Shown here piece by piece: positions 55,817 to 64,000 of a stretch of 64,000 nucleotides of DNA (position 1 is the stretch's first letter; each line of letters opens with the position of its first letter). Both the position numbers and the translations under genes were made by a program. Source of the stretch: Bacteroidota bacterium (GTDB lineage Bacteria > Bacteroidota > Bacteroidia > Chitinophagales > Saprospiraceae); contig JAHEAQ010000004.1 of the NCBI GenBank assembly GCA_024642705.1, forward strand, positions 1 to 64,000, written 5' to 3'. The notes beneath the pieces were generated by a model. That model made no database searches, had not been told where the DNA came from, and worked only from the letters and a program-made list of their open reading frames with translations.

Positions 55817-55873
55817 CTACCCGAAAGGAATCAGAAAGAATTGATGATGGATATGTAGGTTAATAATTTTCAT
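55817..55873 (-). CDS. hisL: Histidine operon leader peptide
   Basis: An 18-codon ORF: MKIINLHIHHQFFLIPFG then TAG. Residues 7, 9 and 10 are His, encoded CAT ATC CAT CAT, a density expected only in a his leader. It starts 17 bases downstream of a TATCTTTG promoter element and ends 33 bases before the attenuator stem. The product has no function of its own: its translation rate reports His-tRNA charging. The stop codon lies inside a GGGTAG sequence able to pair with the left arm of the terminator. Too short for standard gene calls. Confidence 0.88.
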   Translation of the reverse strand: MKIINLHIHHQFFLIPFG

Positions 55874-55889
55874 TTATTACTTAATAACA

Positions 55890-55897
55890 CAAAGATA
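55890..55897 (-). promoter_or_regulatory. Putative -7 promoter element of the his operon
   Basis: The minus strand reads TATCTTTG, matching TAnnTTTG. Transcription would start about 10 bases before the leader-peptide ATG. No -33 TTTG at normal distance. Confidence 0.55.
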
Positions 55898-56472
55898 TAA
55901 AAGAATTAATTATAATTCATAATTATAAACAATACATTTCAATCACTCCGTACATTAAAATAAAAAAGTACAGTTAACTCAACAAACTTCTTTTAAAAAC
56001 TACAAAAGTGCTTAAATAGCATATGAAAAGGAATAAATCAAATTAAAATATTAAAAATAACCTTCATTGCATCTTAGTCTCTTTACAACGATTTAGATAA
56101 ATTTTTATACTTAATCCTAACAATAACAGTGATTTATTTAATTAAAATAAATATTGGCAGGGAGAATAGACTGATTTTTTTTACAGAAAATCATAAAATT
56201 CTAGGGAAATTGTAACATATTATTTTAATTTTGATGTAAGGGAATTTAAAAGTGAATTTCTTTCTTTCTTTAGTTAGGAATAATTAGAGAAACACACCTA
56301 AAAAATAAGCTTCTGCTTAAAAGGAAAAAGTTAGCTTCAAGAAAGAAGAGGAGTTGAAGTCATGATTATTGCGCTTAAAAACCGAATTAAAGGAATTGTC
56401 CTGAGACCGATTTTTTTAAGTTTGTGGTATAAAGAGGACGACTTCTCTTTGATCTTGATACAAATGTCACTT
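55898..56472. other. Intergenic region between udk and the his promoter
   Basis: About 575 bases on the same strand as both neighbours. The part 55898-56250 is AT-rich without features. The part 56280-56460 is less AT-rich and has small inverted repeats: TAAGC-TTCT-GCTTA (56307-56320), CTTCAA/TTGAAG (about 56336-56358) and AAAGAG/CTCTTT (about 56431-56450). The minus-strand side of the first is followed by a T-run. It may hold a small RNA or the udk 3' region; no ORF is supported. Confidence 0.35.
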
Positions 56473-57093
56473 TTATTTTAACAATTTATATTTTATAAAT
56501 CCACTTAGAATTTCATAACCCTTATCAAAACTTGCGTTATTGTTGATTATTATATCCACCAATTCTTTATAAGGAGCTATATATTTTTCAAAGGCATCCA
56601 TTACATGATGTTCATATCTGTAAAGGACATCTTCCAAAGGATAGTTTCTTTCTAATTGATCTCTTTTTATCCTTCGTATTATTTTTAGATTTTCTTTAGC
56701 AGAAATATAAATACTATAATCAAGTTGCTTTTTTACTTCCTCGAAATGCAGGACAAACAACCCTTCAACAATGATTATTGGTGCAGGAGATAGAATAATT
56801 GTTTTCGGTTCTGAATTAACATTATTAAAAGCATATTCTTTTCTAGAAATAGACTCTCCATTTTTTAGATTATTGATATCTTTTACTAATTCCTGATGGT
56901 TAATTGAAAAAGGAAGGTCAAAATTTTCAACCCCCATTATATCAATTTCCTGCTCAGAAATTGGCTTATAATAATCGTCCTGTGAAATAATGCATAATTC
57001 TTCGTCCGAAAAATTTGATTTTAATTTTCGAATAAAAGAAGTTTTCCCAGAACCGCTGCCCCCACAAATTCCAATTACTGTAGAATTAAGCAT
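56473..57093 (-). CDS. udk: Uridine kinase
   Basis: 206 residues. P-loop GICGGSGSGKTSFIRKL (residues 8-24), ISQDDYYKP for the nucleoside site, VENFDLPFS, VEGLFVLHFEEV and RRIKRDQLERNYP lid. It phosphorylates uridine and cytidine with ATP or GTP in pyrimidine salvage. It is divergent from a concentrative nucleoside symporter gene with 71 bases between, so uptake and phosphorylation are encoded side by side. Confidence 0.93.
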   Translation of the reverse strand: MLNSTVIGICGGSGSGKTSFIRKLKSNFSDEELCIISQDDYYKPISEQEIDIMGVENFDLPFSINHQELVKDINNLKNGESISRKEYAFNNVNSEPKTIILSPAPIIIVEGLFVLHFEEVKKQLDYSIYISAKENLKIIRRIKRDQLERNYPLEDVLYRYEHHVMDAFEKYIAPYKELVDIIINNNASFDKGYEILSGFIKYKLLK

Positions 57094-57164
57094 AATGTTG
57101 AATATGAATTAGAAAACAAATATTAAAAAAAATAACTATTTTACTCGCTAGAATAAATGCAAAT

Positions 57165-58466
57165 ATGGACTTTATTATTAATTTATTACGTGGGAGCTTA
57201 GGATTATTATTATTGCTATTGGTTTGTTACTTGTACAGTAACAACCGGAAAGCAATAGATTGGAAGCTGGTTGGCGTTGGAATGGCAATGCAAATATTTT
57301 TTGGGGTCCTTTTACTGAAAGTTCCTTTTGTGAATAAAGCATTTGATTGGTTGGCTTCAAAATTTGCTGCAGTTTTACAATTTTCTCAAGCTGGCTCTGA
57401 ATTTATTTTTGGTGATTTAGTGACTAAATCTGATACTTTTGGTTATATTTTTGCTTTTCAAGTATTACCTACCATTGTATTCTTCTCTGCATTATCATCT
57501 ATATTGTATTATTTTGGTATCCTGCAAAAAATAGTTTTTGGATTAGCATGGTTAATGAGTAAAACTATGGGTTTATCTGGGCCAGAAAGCCTTGCTGCTG
57601 CAGCCAATGTTTTTATTGGACAAACTGAAGCTCCATTGGTTGTAAAGCCATATCTTGAAAATATGACTAAATCTGAGATGTTATGTTTGATGACTGGTGG
57701 TATGGCAACTATTGCTGGAGGAGTTTTTGCTGCATATATTGGATTTCTTGGCGGAAGTGATCCAATCAGTCAAACCTATTTTGCAAAACATTTATTAACA
57801 GCCTCTATTATTTCAGCACCTGCTGCAATTGTTGCAGCCAAAATGATTTTCCCAGAAATAAATAAAAAAGATCTTAACTCACAACTGAAAATGGAAGGAT
57901 CCTCAGCAAACAATTTGCTAGACGCAATTTCAGCCGGAACAACGGATGGTTTGAAGCTTGCAGTTAATGTGGGAGTCATGTTATTGGTTTTTACTGCATT
58001 AATTTATATGTGCAATACTATTTTGATGAATTATTTCGGAGAACCTACTGGTTTGAATGAATGGGTAAGAAATCAAACTGACGGACGATTCAAAGGATTT
58101 GATTTTACTTATATCTTAGGTAATATATTTGCCCCTGTTGCATGGATTTTAGGGACTCCTAAGGAAGATGTGCTGCTAGTTGGACAACTTTTAGGTCAAA
58201 AAACAATGATTAATGAATTTGTAGCTTACGCAGAACTCAATAATATAAGAGAAGCGGGAGTAACATTAAATCCTAAGTCACTAATAATCGCAACTTACGC
58301 TTTATGTGGATTTGCAAATTTTGCTTCTATTGGTATACAAATTGGGGGCATAAGCGCAATTGCACCAGGACAAAGAAAAAATCTGACCGAATTGGGAATT
58401 AAAGCATTGGTTGGAGGAACAATAGCCAGTTTTTTAACCGCAGCAATTGCAGGAGTTATTGTTTAA
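57165..58466 (+). CDS. nupC: Concentrative nucleoside transporter (CNT/NupC family)
   Basis: 433 residues with about 10 membrane helices. CNT signatures: [41 protein letters not shown] and the C-terminal [26 protein letters not shown]. It imports nucleosides with Na+ or H+. Divergent from uridine kinase, which would trap the imported uridine or cytidine. Its 3' end overlaps the convergent msrB gene by 11 bases. Confidence 0.94.
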   Translation: MDFIINLLRGSLGLLLLLLVCYLYSNNRKAIDWKLVGVGMAMQIFFGVLLLKVPFVNKAFDWLASKFAAVLQFSQAGSEFIFGDLVTKSDTFGYIFAFQVLPTIVFFSALSSILYYFGILQKIVFGLAWLMSKTMGLSGPESLAAAANVFIGQTEAPLVVKPYLENMTKSEMLCLMTGGMATIAGGVFAAYIGFLGGSDPISQTYFAKHLLTASIISAPAAIVAAKMIFPEINKKDLNSQLKMEGSSANNLLDAISAGTTDGLKLAVNVGVMLLVFTALIYMCNTILMNYFGEPTGLNEWVRNQTDGRFKGFDFTYILGNIFAPVAWILGTPKEDVLLVGQLLGQKTMINEFVAYAELNNIREAGVTLNPKSLIIATYALCGFANFASIGIQIGGISAIAPGQRKNLTELGIKALVGGTIASFLTAAIAGVIV

Positions 58467-58995
58467 TTTCTGCTTTTACATCTTTTCTTGGAACAAAATC
58501 AAGCGACGCAGAATTAAGACAATATCTTAATCCAGTGGGTGCTGGTCCATCATCAAAAACGTGTCCTAAATGCCCATCACAACGTGCACATAAAACTTCA
58601 GTTCTAATCATTCCATATTTAGTATCTGATTCCTCTAAAACGTTCGCTCCATTTATGGGCTGATAATAACTAGGCCAACCTGTTCCAGATTCAAACTTCG
58701 TTTTAGCATCAAATAATGGCAATTGACAAGCTCTACAAACATAAATACCATCCTTCTTATTATTCAACAAGTCTCCAGTAAAAGCTCTTTCTGTACCTTT
58801 ATTCCTTAAAATTTCAAATTCTTGACTGTTCAATTCTGCTTTCCATTCAGCCTCAGATTTTACAATCTTTTCAATATTTGATATTTTCTCTACTTTAGCA
58901 ATATGGTCAACTTCTGTTACAACAGGATCCTTTTTCTGAGCATTACAAGAGCTAAGAAATAAAATAGTTAACAATAAAATAAATGGAAATTTCAT
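58456..58995 (-). CDS. msrB: Peptide-methionine (R)-S-oxide reductase, lipoprotein form
   Basis: 179 residues. A lipoprotein leader with lipobox LFLSSC (Cys17) and a charged linker, then a complete MsrB domain (about 48-170): zinc CxxC pairs Cys87/Cys90 and Cys136/Cys139, [22 protein letters not shown] and catalytic Cys159 in [11 protein letters not shown]. It reduces methionine-R-sulfoxide, here probably in the periplasm because of the anchor. Its 3' end is nested in the end of the symporter gene. Confidence 0.95.
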   Translation of the reverse strand: MKFPFILLLTILFLSSCNAQKKDPVVTEVDHIAKVEKISNIEKIVKSEAEWKAELNSQEFEILRNKGTERAFTGDLLNNKKDGIYVCRACQLPLFDAKTKFESGTGWPSYYQPINGANVLEESDTKYGMIRTEVLCARCDGHLGHVFDDGPAPTGLRYCLNSASLDFVPRKDVKAEIKQ

Positions 58996-59034
58996 CTTTT
59001 AAATTTTTATTTAATAAATAACAATAATCCTACT

Positions 59035-59484
59035 TTATTGTTCACCACGCATTTTTTCATCTTGTTTTATAGCTATTTCTACAATCTTTCTAATCAATCC
59101 AATTATTGATATAAAGACCAAATAACCAAATGAGAAAACAAAATAAATCCATTTTATTGAACCAGATTCATTTATACCAAATCCAGAAAAAATAGTTGCA
59201 GTCAATATTGAAACAATAAGCAATCCTAAATAGGATAAAATCGATCTGTTCCAATATTTATTTTTATCCGCTGCATTCAAAAAAAATAATGTGTTTCCTA
59301 ATGCAAAGAACAATAGCAATGTTAGACTTATTTCCCACGAAATTGTTTCCCCCAATTCCAAACCCATCAATTGAATTAAAAAAGCTACGATATTAAAAAC
59401 AATTAATGCACTAATAACAACAATCACTTGTTTTATTGGGCTGATATCCTGTTTTAGAAAAAAAGTATTGTCATTCATTTTCAA
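59035..59484 (-). CDS. Four-helix membrane protein of unknown function
   Basis: 149 residues with four hydrophobic helices (about 20-42, 52-70, 82-104, 110-135) and a basic/acidic C-terminal tail (KQDEKMRGEQ). No signal or catalytic motif. The family is not recognised. It lies between rimO (16 bases upstream) and msrB on the same strand, and may be co-transcribed with both. Confidence 0.72.
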   Translation of the reverse strand: MKMNDNTFFLKQDISPIKQVIVVISALIVFNIVAFLIQLMGLELGETISWEISLTLLLFFALGNTLFFLNAADKNKYWNRSILSYLGLLIVSILTATIFSGFGINESGSIKWIYFVFSFGYLVFISIIGLIRKIVEIAIKQDEKMRGEQ

Positions 59485-59500
59485 TAATTATACGCAAAAA

Positions 59501-60811
59501 TTACATTATTGGCTCACCGTAAAGGTCATAATCCTCGGCATCGATGACTTTAACATCAGCAAAATCACCAATTCTGCAGAAAAATGATTTTGCATCAATT
59601 AAAACTTCATTATCCACCTCAGCTGAATCTGATTCTGTCCTTCCAATGAAATAGTCACCTTCTTTTCGATCTATTAAAGTCTTAAAAGTTTTCCCAATTT
59701 TCGCTTCATTTTTTGCGAAAGAAATTTCTTGTTGAATTTCCATCAATCGATTTGCTCTGTCCGCCTTATCTTCTTCTGAAACATCATCTATTAATTCATA
59801 TGCTGAAGTATTTTCTTCATGTGAATATTGAAAGACTCCTAATCTTTCAAATTGCATTTCTTTTACAAAATCGCATAATTCAACAAAATCCTCTTCAGTT
59901 TCGCCCGGAAATCCAACCAACATCGTAGTTCTAATTGTAATTTCTGGAATTATTGATCTAATTTCCTTAATCAAATCTTTAGTCTCTTTCAGGGTTATTT
60001 GTCTCTTCATTGCGAGCAACATGTTATCACTGGCGTGTTGCAAAGGAATGTCAAGATAGTTACAAACCTTTTCTTGCCTTTTCATCGCATGGATTATTTC
60101 AATTGGAAACTTGCTTGGATAAGCATAATGCAATCTAATCCATTCTATCCCTTCCACTTCGGCAAGTGCATCTAACAATTCTGGCAAAGCTCTTTTCTTA
60201 TAAATATCAAGACCATAGTAGGTTAATTCTTGGGCAATAAGTATCAACTCCTTAACACCCATTCTAGCTAAGTTCTTAGCTTCTTTAACCAAAACTTCTA
60301 TTGGTTGTGAAATATGTTTTCCTCGCATTAGAGGAATAGCACAAAAACTACATTTCCTGTTGCAACCTTCAGAAATTTTAAGGTATGCAAAATGTTGTGG
60401 AGTGGTAGTAATTCTTTCCCCTACCAATTCATATTTGTAATCTGCATTTAATTTAGCTAATAACCCAGGTAGCTCCATAGTTCCAAAATATGCATCCACT
60501 TCAGGTATTTCTTTCTCTAAATCGTCTTTATATCTTTGAGAAAGACAACCTGTAACATATAATTTTTGAACATTACCTGCTTTCTTCTCTTCAGCATAAC
60601 TAAGTATGGTGTTGATGCTTTCTTCTTTTGCCAAATCAATAAAACCACAAGTATTGATAATTACAATATCTGAATTTTCTTCTGCCTCATGCTGGACTTC
60701 AAAATCATTCCCTTTTAATTGAGTGATGATATTTTCAGAATCTACAAGGTTTTTACTGCAACCTAAAGTGATCACATTCACTTTTTCTTTTCTTAGCGTT
60801 TTAGTTTTCAT
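59501..60811 (-). CDS. rimO: Ribosomal protein S12 methylthiotransferase
   Basis: 436 residues from the ATG at 60811; a GTG two codons earlier is also possible. The N-terminal MTTase domain carries three cluster cysteines (TLGCSKNLVDSE, NTCGFID, TGCLSQRY), the radical SAM domain has CNRKCSFCAIP, and a C-terminal TRAM domain follows (about 370-436). ISEGCNRKCSFCAIPLMRGKH and YLDIPLQHASDNMLLAMKR favour RimO over MiaB. It adds a methylthio group to Asp88-equivalent of ribosomal protein S12. First gene of a minus-strand group including the four-helix protein. Confidence 0.94.
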   Translation of the reverse strand: MKTKTLRKEKVNVITLGCSKNLVDSENIITQLKGNDFEVQHEAEENSDIVIINTCGFIDLAKEESINTILSYAEEKKAGNVQKLYVTGCLSQRYKDDLEKEIPEVDAYFGTMELPGLLAKLNADYKYELVGERITTTPQHFAYLKISEGCNRKCSFCAIPLMRGKHISQPIEVLVKEAKNLARMGVKELILIAQELTYYGLDIYKKRALPELLDALAEVEGIEWIRLHYAYPSKFPIEIIHAMKRQEKVCNYLDIPLQHASDNMLLAMKRQITLKETKDLIKEIRSIIPEITIRTTMLVGFPGETEEDFVELCDFVKEMQFERLGVFQYSHEENTSAYELIDDVSEEDKADRANRLMEIQQEISFAKNEAKIGKTFKTLIDRKEGDYFIGRTESDSAEVDNEVLIDAKSFFCRIGDFADVKVIDAEDYDLYGEPIM

Positions 60812-60872
60812 TGCCACAAATATAGTTATACCTAATGTAAAATATAGTATTTAAAGGTTTCGTTATTTGAAA

Positions 60873-61562
60873 ATGAAATATGTATTCACTTCTATAATTT
60901 TCTTTTATATTATTTCTGCTCATGCTCAATTGGGGATTAATTTTCGATATCAAAATATGAATCCAAGTCTTTGGAAAGAACAAGCCAATATTAATAACTT
61001 ATTCGCTTCAAATTATGAGCTTGGTTTAGATTATTGGTTGAGATTAAAAAATTATAGAATTGAATTTATGCCAGAACTTTTTGCAAGCAGATCTGGTACG
61101 AATACTCAAAATATTAATTATTCCTTTCAGAGTGTAGGAATAGCTGCGAATACAAATTTTTACATCTTTGATTTTATTGGTGATTGCAATTGCCCCACAT
61201 TTTCAAAAGATGGTAATTTCTTCTCAAAAGGTTTCTTTCTTTCCTTAGCTCCTATTTTAGAATATCAACAAAAGCAATTAAAGTTCGATTTTGAAAATAA
61301 TAAATTCGACAATGACTTAAATTTTGCTTTTTCAATCGGTGCAGGTTTGGATATTGGTATTTTAGACCTTATTACAATTTCTCCATTTGTTAGATATAAG
61401 ATGTTTCCAAGCATTTCTTGGAATGGTTTTGCTGAGGCGCATTCTTTGGTTAACCAAACAGACAAATCTTACAATATAAATTATCTGCAACTTGGACTCA
61501 GGCTTGGATTTCGACCTGATTATATTAGAGAGCAAAATAAATTCAAAAATAAACGCCGATAG
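60873..61562 (+). CDS. Outer membrane beta-barrel-like secreted protein
   Basis: 229 residues from the internal ATG; a TTG codon two residues earlier is the alternative. A signal peptide (YVFTSIIFFYIISAHAQ) is followed by alternating amphipathic strands (YELGLDYWLRLKNYRIEFMPEL, LNFAFSIGAGLDIGILDLITISPFVRYKMF) ending QLGLRLGFRPDY, the pattern of a small outer membrane barrel. Family not assigned. Convergent with the TrmH-type gene after 15 bases. Confidence 0.75.
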   Translation: MKYVFTSIIFFYIISAHAQLGINFRYQNMNPSLWKEQANINNLFASNYELGLDYWLRLKNYRIEFMPELFASRSGTNTQNINYSFQSVGIAANTNFYIFDFIGDCNCPTFSKDGNFFSKGFFLSLAPILEYQQKQLKFDFENNKFDNDLNFAFSIGAGLDIGILDLITISPFVRYKMFPSISWNGFAEAHSLVNQTDKSYNINYLQLGLRLGFRPDYIREQNKFKNKRR

Positions 61563-61577
61563 CTAACATTCATTTTT

Positions 61578-62120
61578 TCATTTCGCATGAAAATGTTTAG
61601 CAAATGCATGAATAATGATACCTGCACAGACAGATACATTTAAAGAATGTTTAGTTCCGTATTGTTTAATTTCAATAAAAGTGTCGATTAATGGAAGTAA
61701 ATTTTCATGAATCCCTTCCACTTCATTTCCCAAAACAATAGCATATTTTGAAGAGGTATCCACCTTAAAAGATTCAATTTCTATTGAATTATTGGTCTGT
61801 TCAATGCCTATAATTACATAATTTTGTTTTTTTAACTCCTCAATTGCTAATTCACTATTTTCATAATATTCCCAATCTACAGAATTATTGGCACCGATTG
61901 CAGTTTTGAGAATTTCTTTGTGTGGGGGTGTTGAGGTAATGCCACACAGACACATTTTTTGTATTAAATATGCATCAGAAGTTCTAAAAATTGAACCTAC
62001 ATTCAGTCCTGATCTAATGCTGTCAAGTACTATAACAATAGGAATTTTATCAATATTTTTAAATTCACTAAGGTCAATCCTGTTCAGTTCTTCTAATTTA
62101 AGTTTACGAACGTCTTTCAT
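61578..62120 (-). CDS. TrmH-family (SpoU/SPOUT) RNA 2'-O-methyltransferase
   Basis: 180 residues. SPOUT trefoil motifs in order: motif 1 SIRSGLNVGSIFRTSDA, motif 2 YAIVLGNEVEGI and motif 3 IEIKQYGTKHSLNVSVCAGI. It methylates the 2'-OH of a tRNA or rRNA nucleotide using SAM; the precise target (TrmH, TrmL or RlmB type) is not clear. No extra N-terminal domain. It overlaps the 3' end of the GT-C gene by 17 bases. Confidence 0.9.
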   Translation of the reverse strand: MKDVRKLKLEELNRIDLSEFKNIDKIPIVIVLDSIRSGLNVGSIFRTSDAYLIQKMCLCGITSTPPHKEILKTAIGANNSVDWEYYENSELAIEELKKQNYVIIGIEQTNNSIEIESFKVDTSSKYAIVLGNEVEGIHENLLPLIDTFIEIKQYGTKHSLNVSVCAGIIIHAFAKHFHAK

Positions 62121-63486
62121 ACAATTTTAAGTCAATGTTGTTTTTTTTCAAACTAAAAATTAGTTTGAAATGGTTTTCTATATAGCTCAAATCTGAATCT
62201 TTGAAATCGTTCATTACTTTTGAATAAAGTATATATTTATCGAGTGAAAGATCTGCTTCTTTAAAGCTTATAAATGAATCGTTTAAGTGTAAATACTTGG
62301 AGTCTGACTTTAAAGGAAATTCAGTGCCAATTTCATTTGGATCAATGTTATTTTCTAATATCAAATCGTACATATCATGCGTCAATTTATAAAAAGGAAC
62401 ATGGGCATAACTGACATCCCATCCTTGAGAAATAGTAACAGGATAAACCCACCAATTACCAGAGAAAAGTAGCAATAGGGAAATAATTCCAATTTTATAG
62501 TATTTAGAATCAAAAATCAATTTCATAAACAAAATGGAAATTAGCAGGTAAATAGGCATAAAATATCTGTGCGCTGATAAATATTTAAATCCAGCTACTG
62601 GTATCACAAAAACTATAGTAAATGCCAAAAGGTATGAAAAGAGCGTTTTATATTTTTCATTCCATATTTGATTTTTAATCTTATATGCAATGAATAGAAT
62701 TGGAATTATTATAAAAACATTCCCAAAATCTAATATTCTCCATGTGATAATTCCCAAATTATAAATGTAACCTTTGAAATTAACCATATTAAAACTTTCA
62801 ATCCATGGCGAATCTTTATGAAAACCCAGCCATTTATTATGTAAGTAATGAGCAACAAAAAAAATCAAAGTAAATATCGCAGCTAAGGAATATTTATAAA
62901 GCTGTTTATAATCAATTTTTATATTGCTGATAATTGCAAATAAAAATTCTCCAACAAATAAAGCAAATACAGTCATCATTCCGCGCATGCTTAGCATGCT
63001 TAACCCAAGGCAAGAAATTGCAAACAACCAGTTTTGCTCTTTAATTTTGGAATTTATGGAAAGAAGAATAAAAAATACAAGCAAATTGTCAGGACTTACA
63101 AGTAAAGAATGGCCTAAAAAAATTGGATTCAATAGCAAAATAAGAGGCAGAAGGAAAGCATATTTTTTATTTAGAATATAATTCCCCAACTTTTGAGCTT
63201 GGAATATTGTACCTAAAACCACAATAATCATTATTAGATGACCAATCATCAAAGACTTTCCGAAAACTTTCCATATAAATGCTAAGAAAATTCCAAAAAA
63301 AGGAGGGTGACCACTATTTATATTTTCAGGAAGAAAAAAGCTTGAAAAATTATTATCATAGAAGAAATAAGCCTGCTTTGAAGACAATTGTATGGTATCC
63401 CAGAAAAAAAAATTATTTATATTAAATAAGAGAATAGTTACCCAAAGGAAAGGAATAATCCAATTTTTCAAACTCCAATTGGGCAT
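62104..63486 (-). CDS. GT-C fold membrane glycosyltransferase-like protein
   Basis: 460 residues, about 11 membrane helices. The first periplasmic loop carries SGHPPFFGIFLAF, the HPP motif of ArnT/PMT-like GT-C enzymes, with upstream aspartate in FFWDTIQL as possible catalytic residue. The C-terminal 90 residues (about 365-460) are soluble. It may transfer a sugar from a lipid-linked donor to protein or lipid. The start is 10 bases after the pyrG stop, so they are co-transcribed. Confidence 0.75.
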   Translation of the reverse strand: MPNWSLKNWIIPFLWVTILLFNINNFFFWDTIQLSSKQAYFFYDNNFSSFFLPENINSGHPPFFGIFLAFIWKVFGKSLMIGHLIMIIVVLGTIFQAQKLGNYILNKKYAFLLPLILLLNPIFLGHSLLVSPDNLLVFFILLSINSKIKEQNWLFAISCLGLSMLSMRGMMTVFALFVGEFLFAIISNIKIDYKQLYKYSLAAIFTLIFFVAHYLHNKWLGFHKDSPWIESFNMVNFKGYIYNLGIITWRILDFGNVFIIIPILFIAYKIKNQIWNEKYKTLFSYLLAFTIVFVIPVAGFKYLSAHRYFMPIYLLISILFMKLIFDSKYYKIGIISLLLLFSGNWWVYPVTISQGWDVSYAHVPFYKLTHDMYDLILENNIDPNEIGTEFPLKSDSKYLHLNDSFISFKEADLSLDKYILYSKVMNDFKDSDLSYIENHFKLIFSLKKNNIDLKLYERRS

Positions 63487-63496
63487 TATTGCAGCA

Positions 63497-64000
63497 TTAA
63501 TTGAGTTCTACAGTTAAATGTTCTTCTTTCATTTTTTTTCTATCTAATGCAGCTCTTACAAAAGAAATAAACAATGGATGAGGATTTTCAACAGTGCTTT
63601 TTAATTCTGGATGAAATTGTACTCCCACGAAAAAAGGATGCCCTTCTAATTCTACAATTTCTACTAATCCAGTTTCTGGATTTATCCCCGTAGGAATAAG
63701 TCCAGCGTCCGAAAAGCTCTCCACATATTGATTATTGACTTCATATCTATGCCGATGTCTTTCAGTAATTTCTAAAGACCCATAAGCTTGATGAACAATA
63801 CTTCCTTTTTTCAAATTGCAAGCATAAGCTCCTAGTCTCATTGTTCCTCCTTTGTTCACAATATTCTTTTGATCAGCCATTAGATCAATAACTTTATTTT
63901 TGCTTGCTGGGTTTACTTCAGATGAAGCAGCGTCAGCAATATTTAATACATTTCTGCAAAATTCCACCACTGCACACTGCATCCCCAAGCAAATTCCAAA
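63497..64000 (-). CDS. pyrG: CTP synthase, C-terminal glutaminase part (runs off the window edge)
   Basis: Open to the window edge: 167 codons plus stop, no start in view. It begins FGICLGMQC, the class I amidotransferase nucleophile elbow with cysteine, and contains MRLGAYACNL, RHRHRYEVNNQY and the His-Glu pair in QFHPELKSTVENPHP. This is the glutamine amidotransferase half of CTP synthase, which makes CTP from UTP. The synthetase half is outside the window. Confidence 0.96.
   Translation of the reverse strand, partial: FGICLGMQCAVVEFCRNVLNIADAASSEVNPASKNKVIDLMADQKNIVNKGGTMRLGAYACNLKKGSIVHQAYGSLEITERHRHRYEVNNQYVESFSDAGLIPTGINPETGLVEIVELEGHPFFVGVQFHPELKSTVENPHPLFISFVRAALDRKKMKEEHLTVELN

Overview
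The window is AT-rich (about 30% G+C by eye) bacterial chromosome, and the gene content points to the phylum Bacteroidota: a type IX secretion/gliding cluster (PorP/SprF, PorE-like, a THIVGGE-type surface protein), a carboxypeptidase-regulatory/TonB-dependent receptor, OmpA proteins with thrombospondin type 3 repeats, a Bacteroidota-type FtsE, a CxxxY-type CcmE and a zinc-cysteine-less sirtuin. Several genes are preceded by the Bacteroidota -7 element TAnnTTTG, and Shine-Dalgarno sequences are mostly absent. Genus and species cannot be told from this window. I see no tRNA, rRNA, CRISPR array, insertion sequence or prophage; it reads as ordinary chromosome. Layout: 1-4.3 kb, T9SS-associated envelope genes on the minus strand. 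4.6-6.8 kb, an NAD-related pair (NAD(P)HX repair enzyme overlapping a sirtuin). 6.9-10.3 kb, class Ia ribonucleotide reductase (nrdB-nrdA). 10.7-13.8 kb, a CorA-type transporter, an unassigned HExxH protein and a LolC/E-like permease. 13.9-17.2 kb, tyrS, a methyltransferase and a PLP trans-sulfuration enzyme, tightly packed. 17.2-20.7 kb, a MazG-like pyrophosphohydrolase and a TRAP transporter whose binding-protein gene converges on its two permease genes. 20.9-26.3 kb, OmpA/TSP3 protein, single-domain asparaginase, YkuK-like protein, DUF255 thioredoxin-fold lipoprotein. 26.3-32.2 kb, ftsE, then ccmE-ccmF, a DUF2520 protein and a SOUL heme-binding protein. 32.2-41.7 kb, radical SAM protein, lipoprotein, TonB receptor, coiled-coil and acidic amphipathic proteins, two MFS transporters. 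41.7-47.5 kb, the least explained part: patatin with an internal membrane hairpin, amidohydrolase, a 0.6-kb gap containing a terminator with no upstream gene to serve, and two poorly characterised genes. 47.6-55.9 kb, an OmpA lipoprotein followed by the complete histidine operon hisG-D-C-B-H-A-F-IE. 56.4-64 kb, uridine kinase divergent from a nucleoside symporter, msrB, rimO, a TrmH-family methyltransferase, a GT-C membrane protein and the C-terminal part of CTP synthase. The strongest observation is upstream of hisG: an 18-codon leader ORF with three His codons in four (CAT ATC CAT CAT), then a perfect 28-base palindrome with a T9 tail on the minus strand, and a sequence at the leader stop codon that can pair with the terminator. 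Together they make a complete ribosome-mediated histidine attenuator. Other items worth a second look are the orphan terminator at 44906-44941, the loss of the first histidine of the HIGH motif in TyrRS, the zinc-less sirtuin beside the NADHX repair enzyme, and the patatin-membrane/amidohydrolase gene pair.
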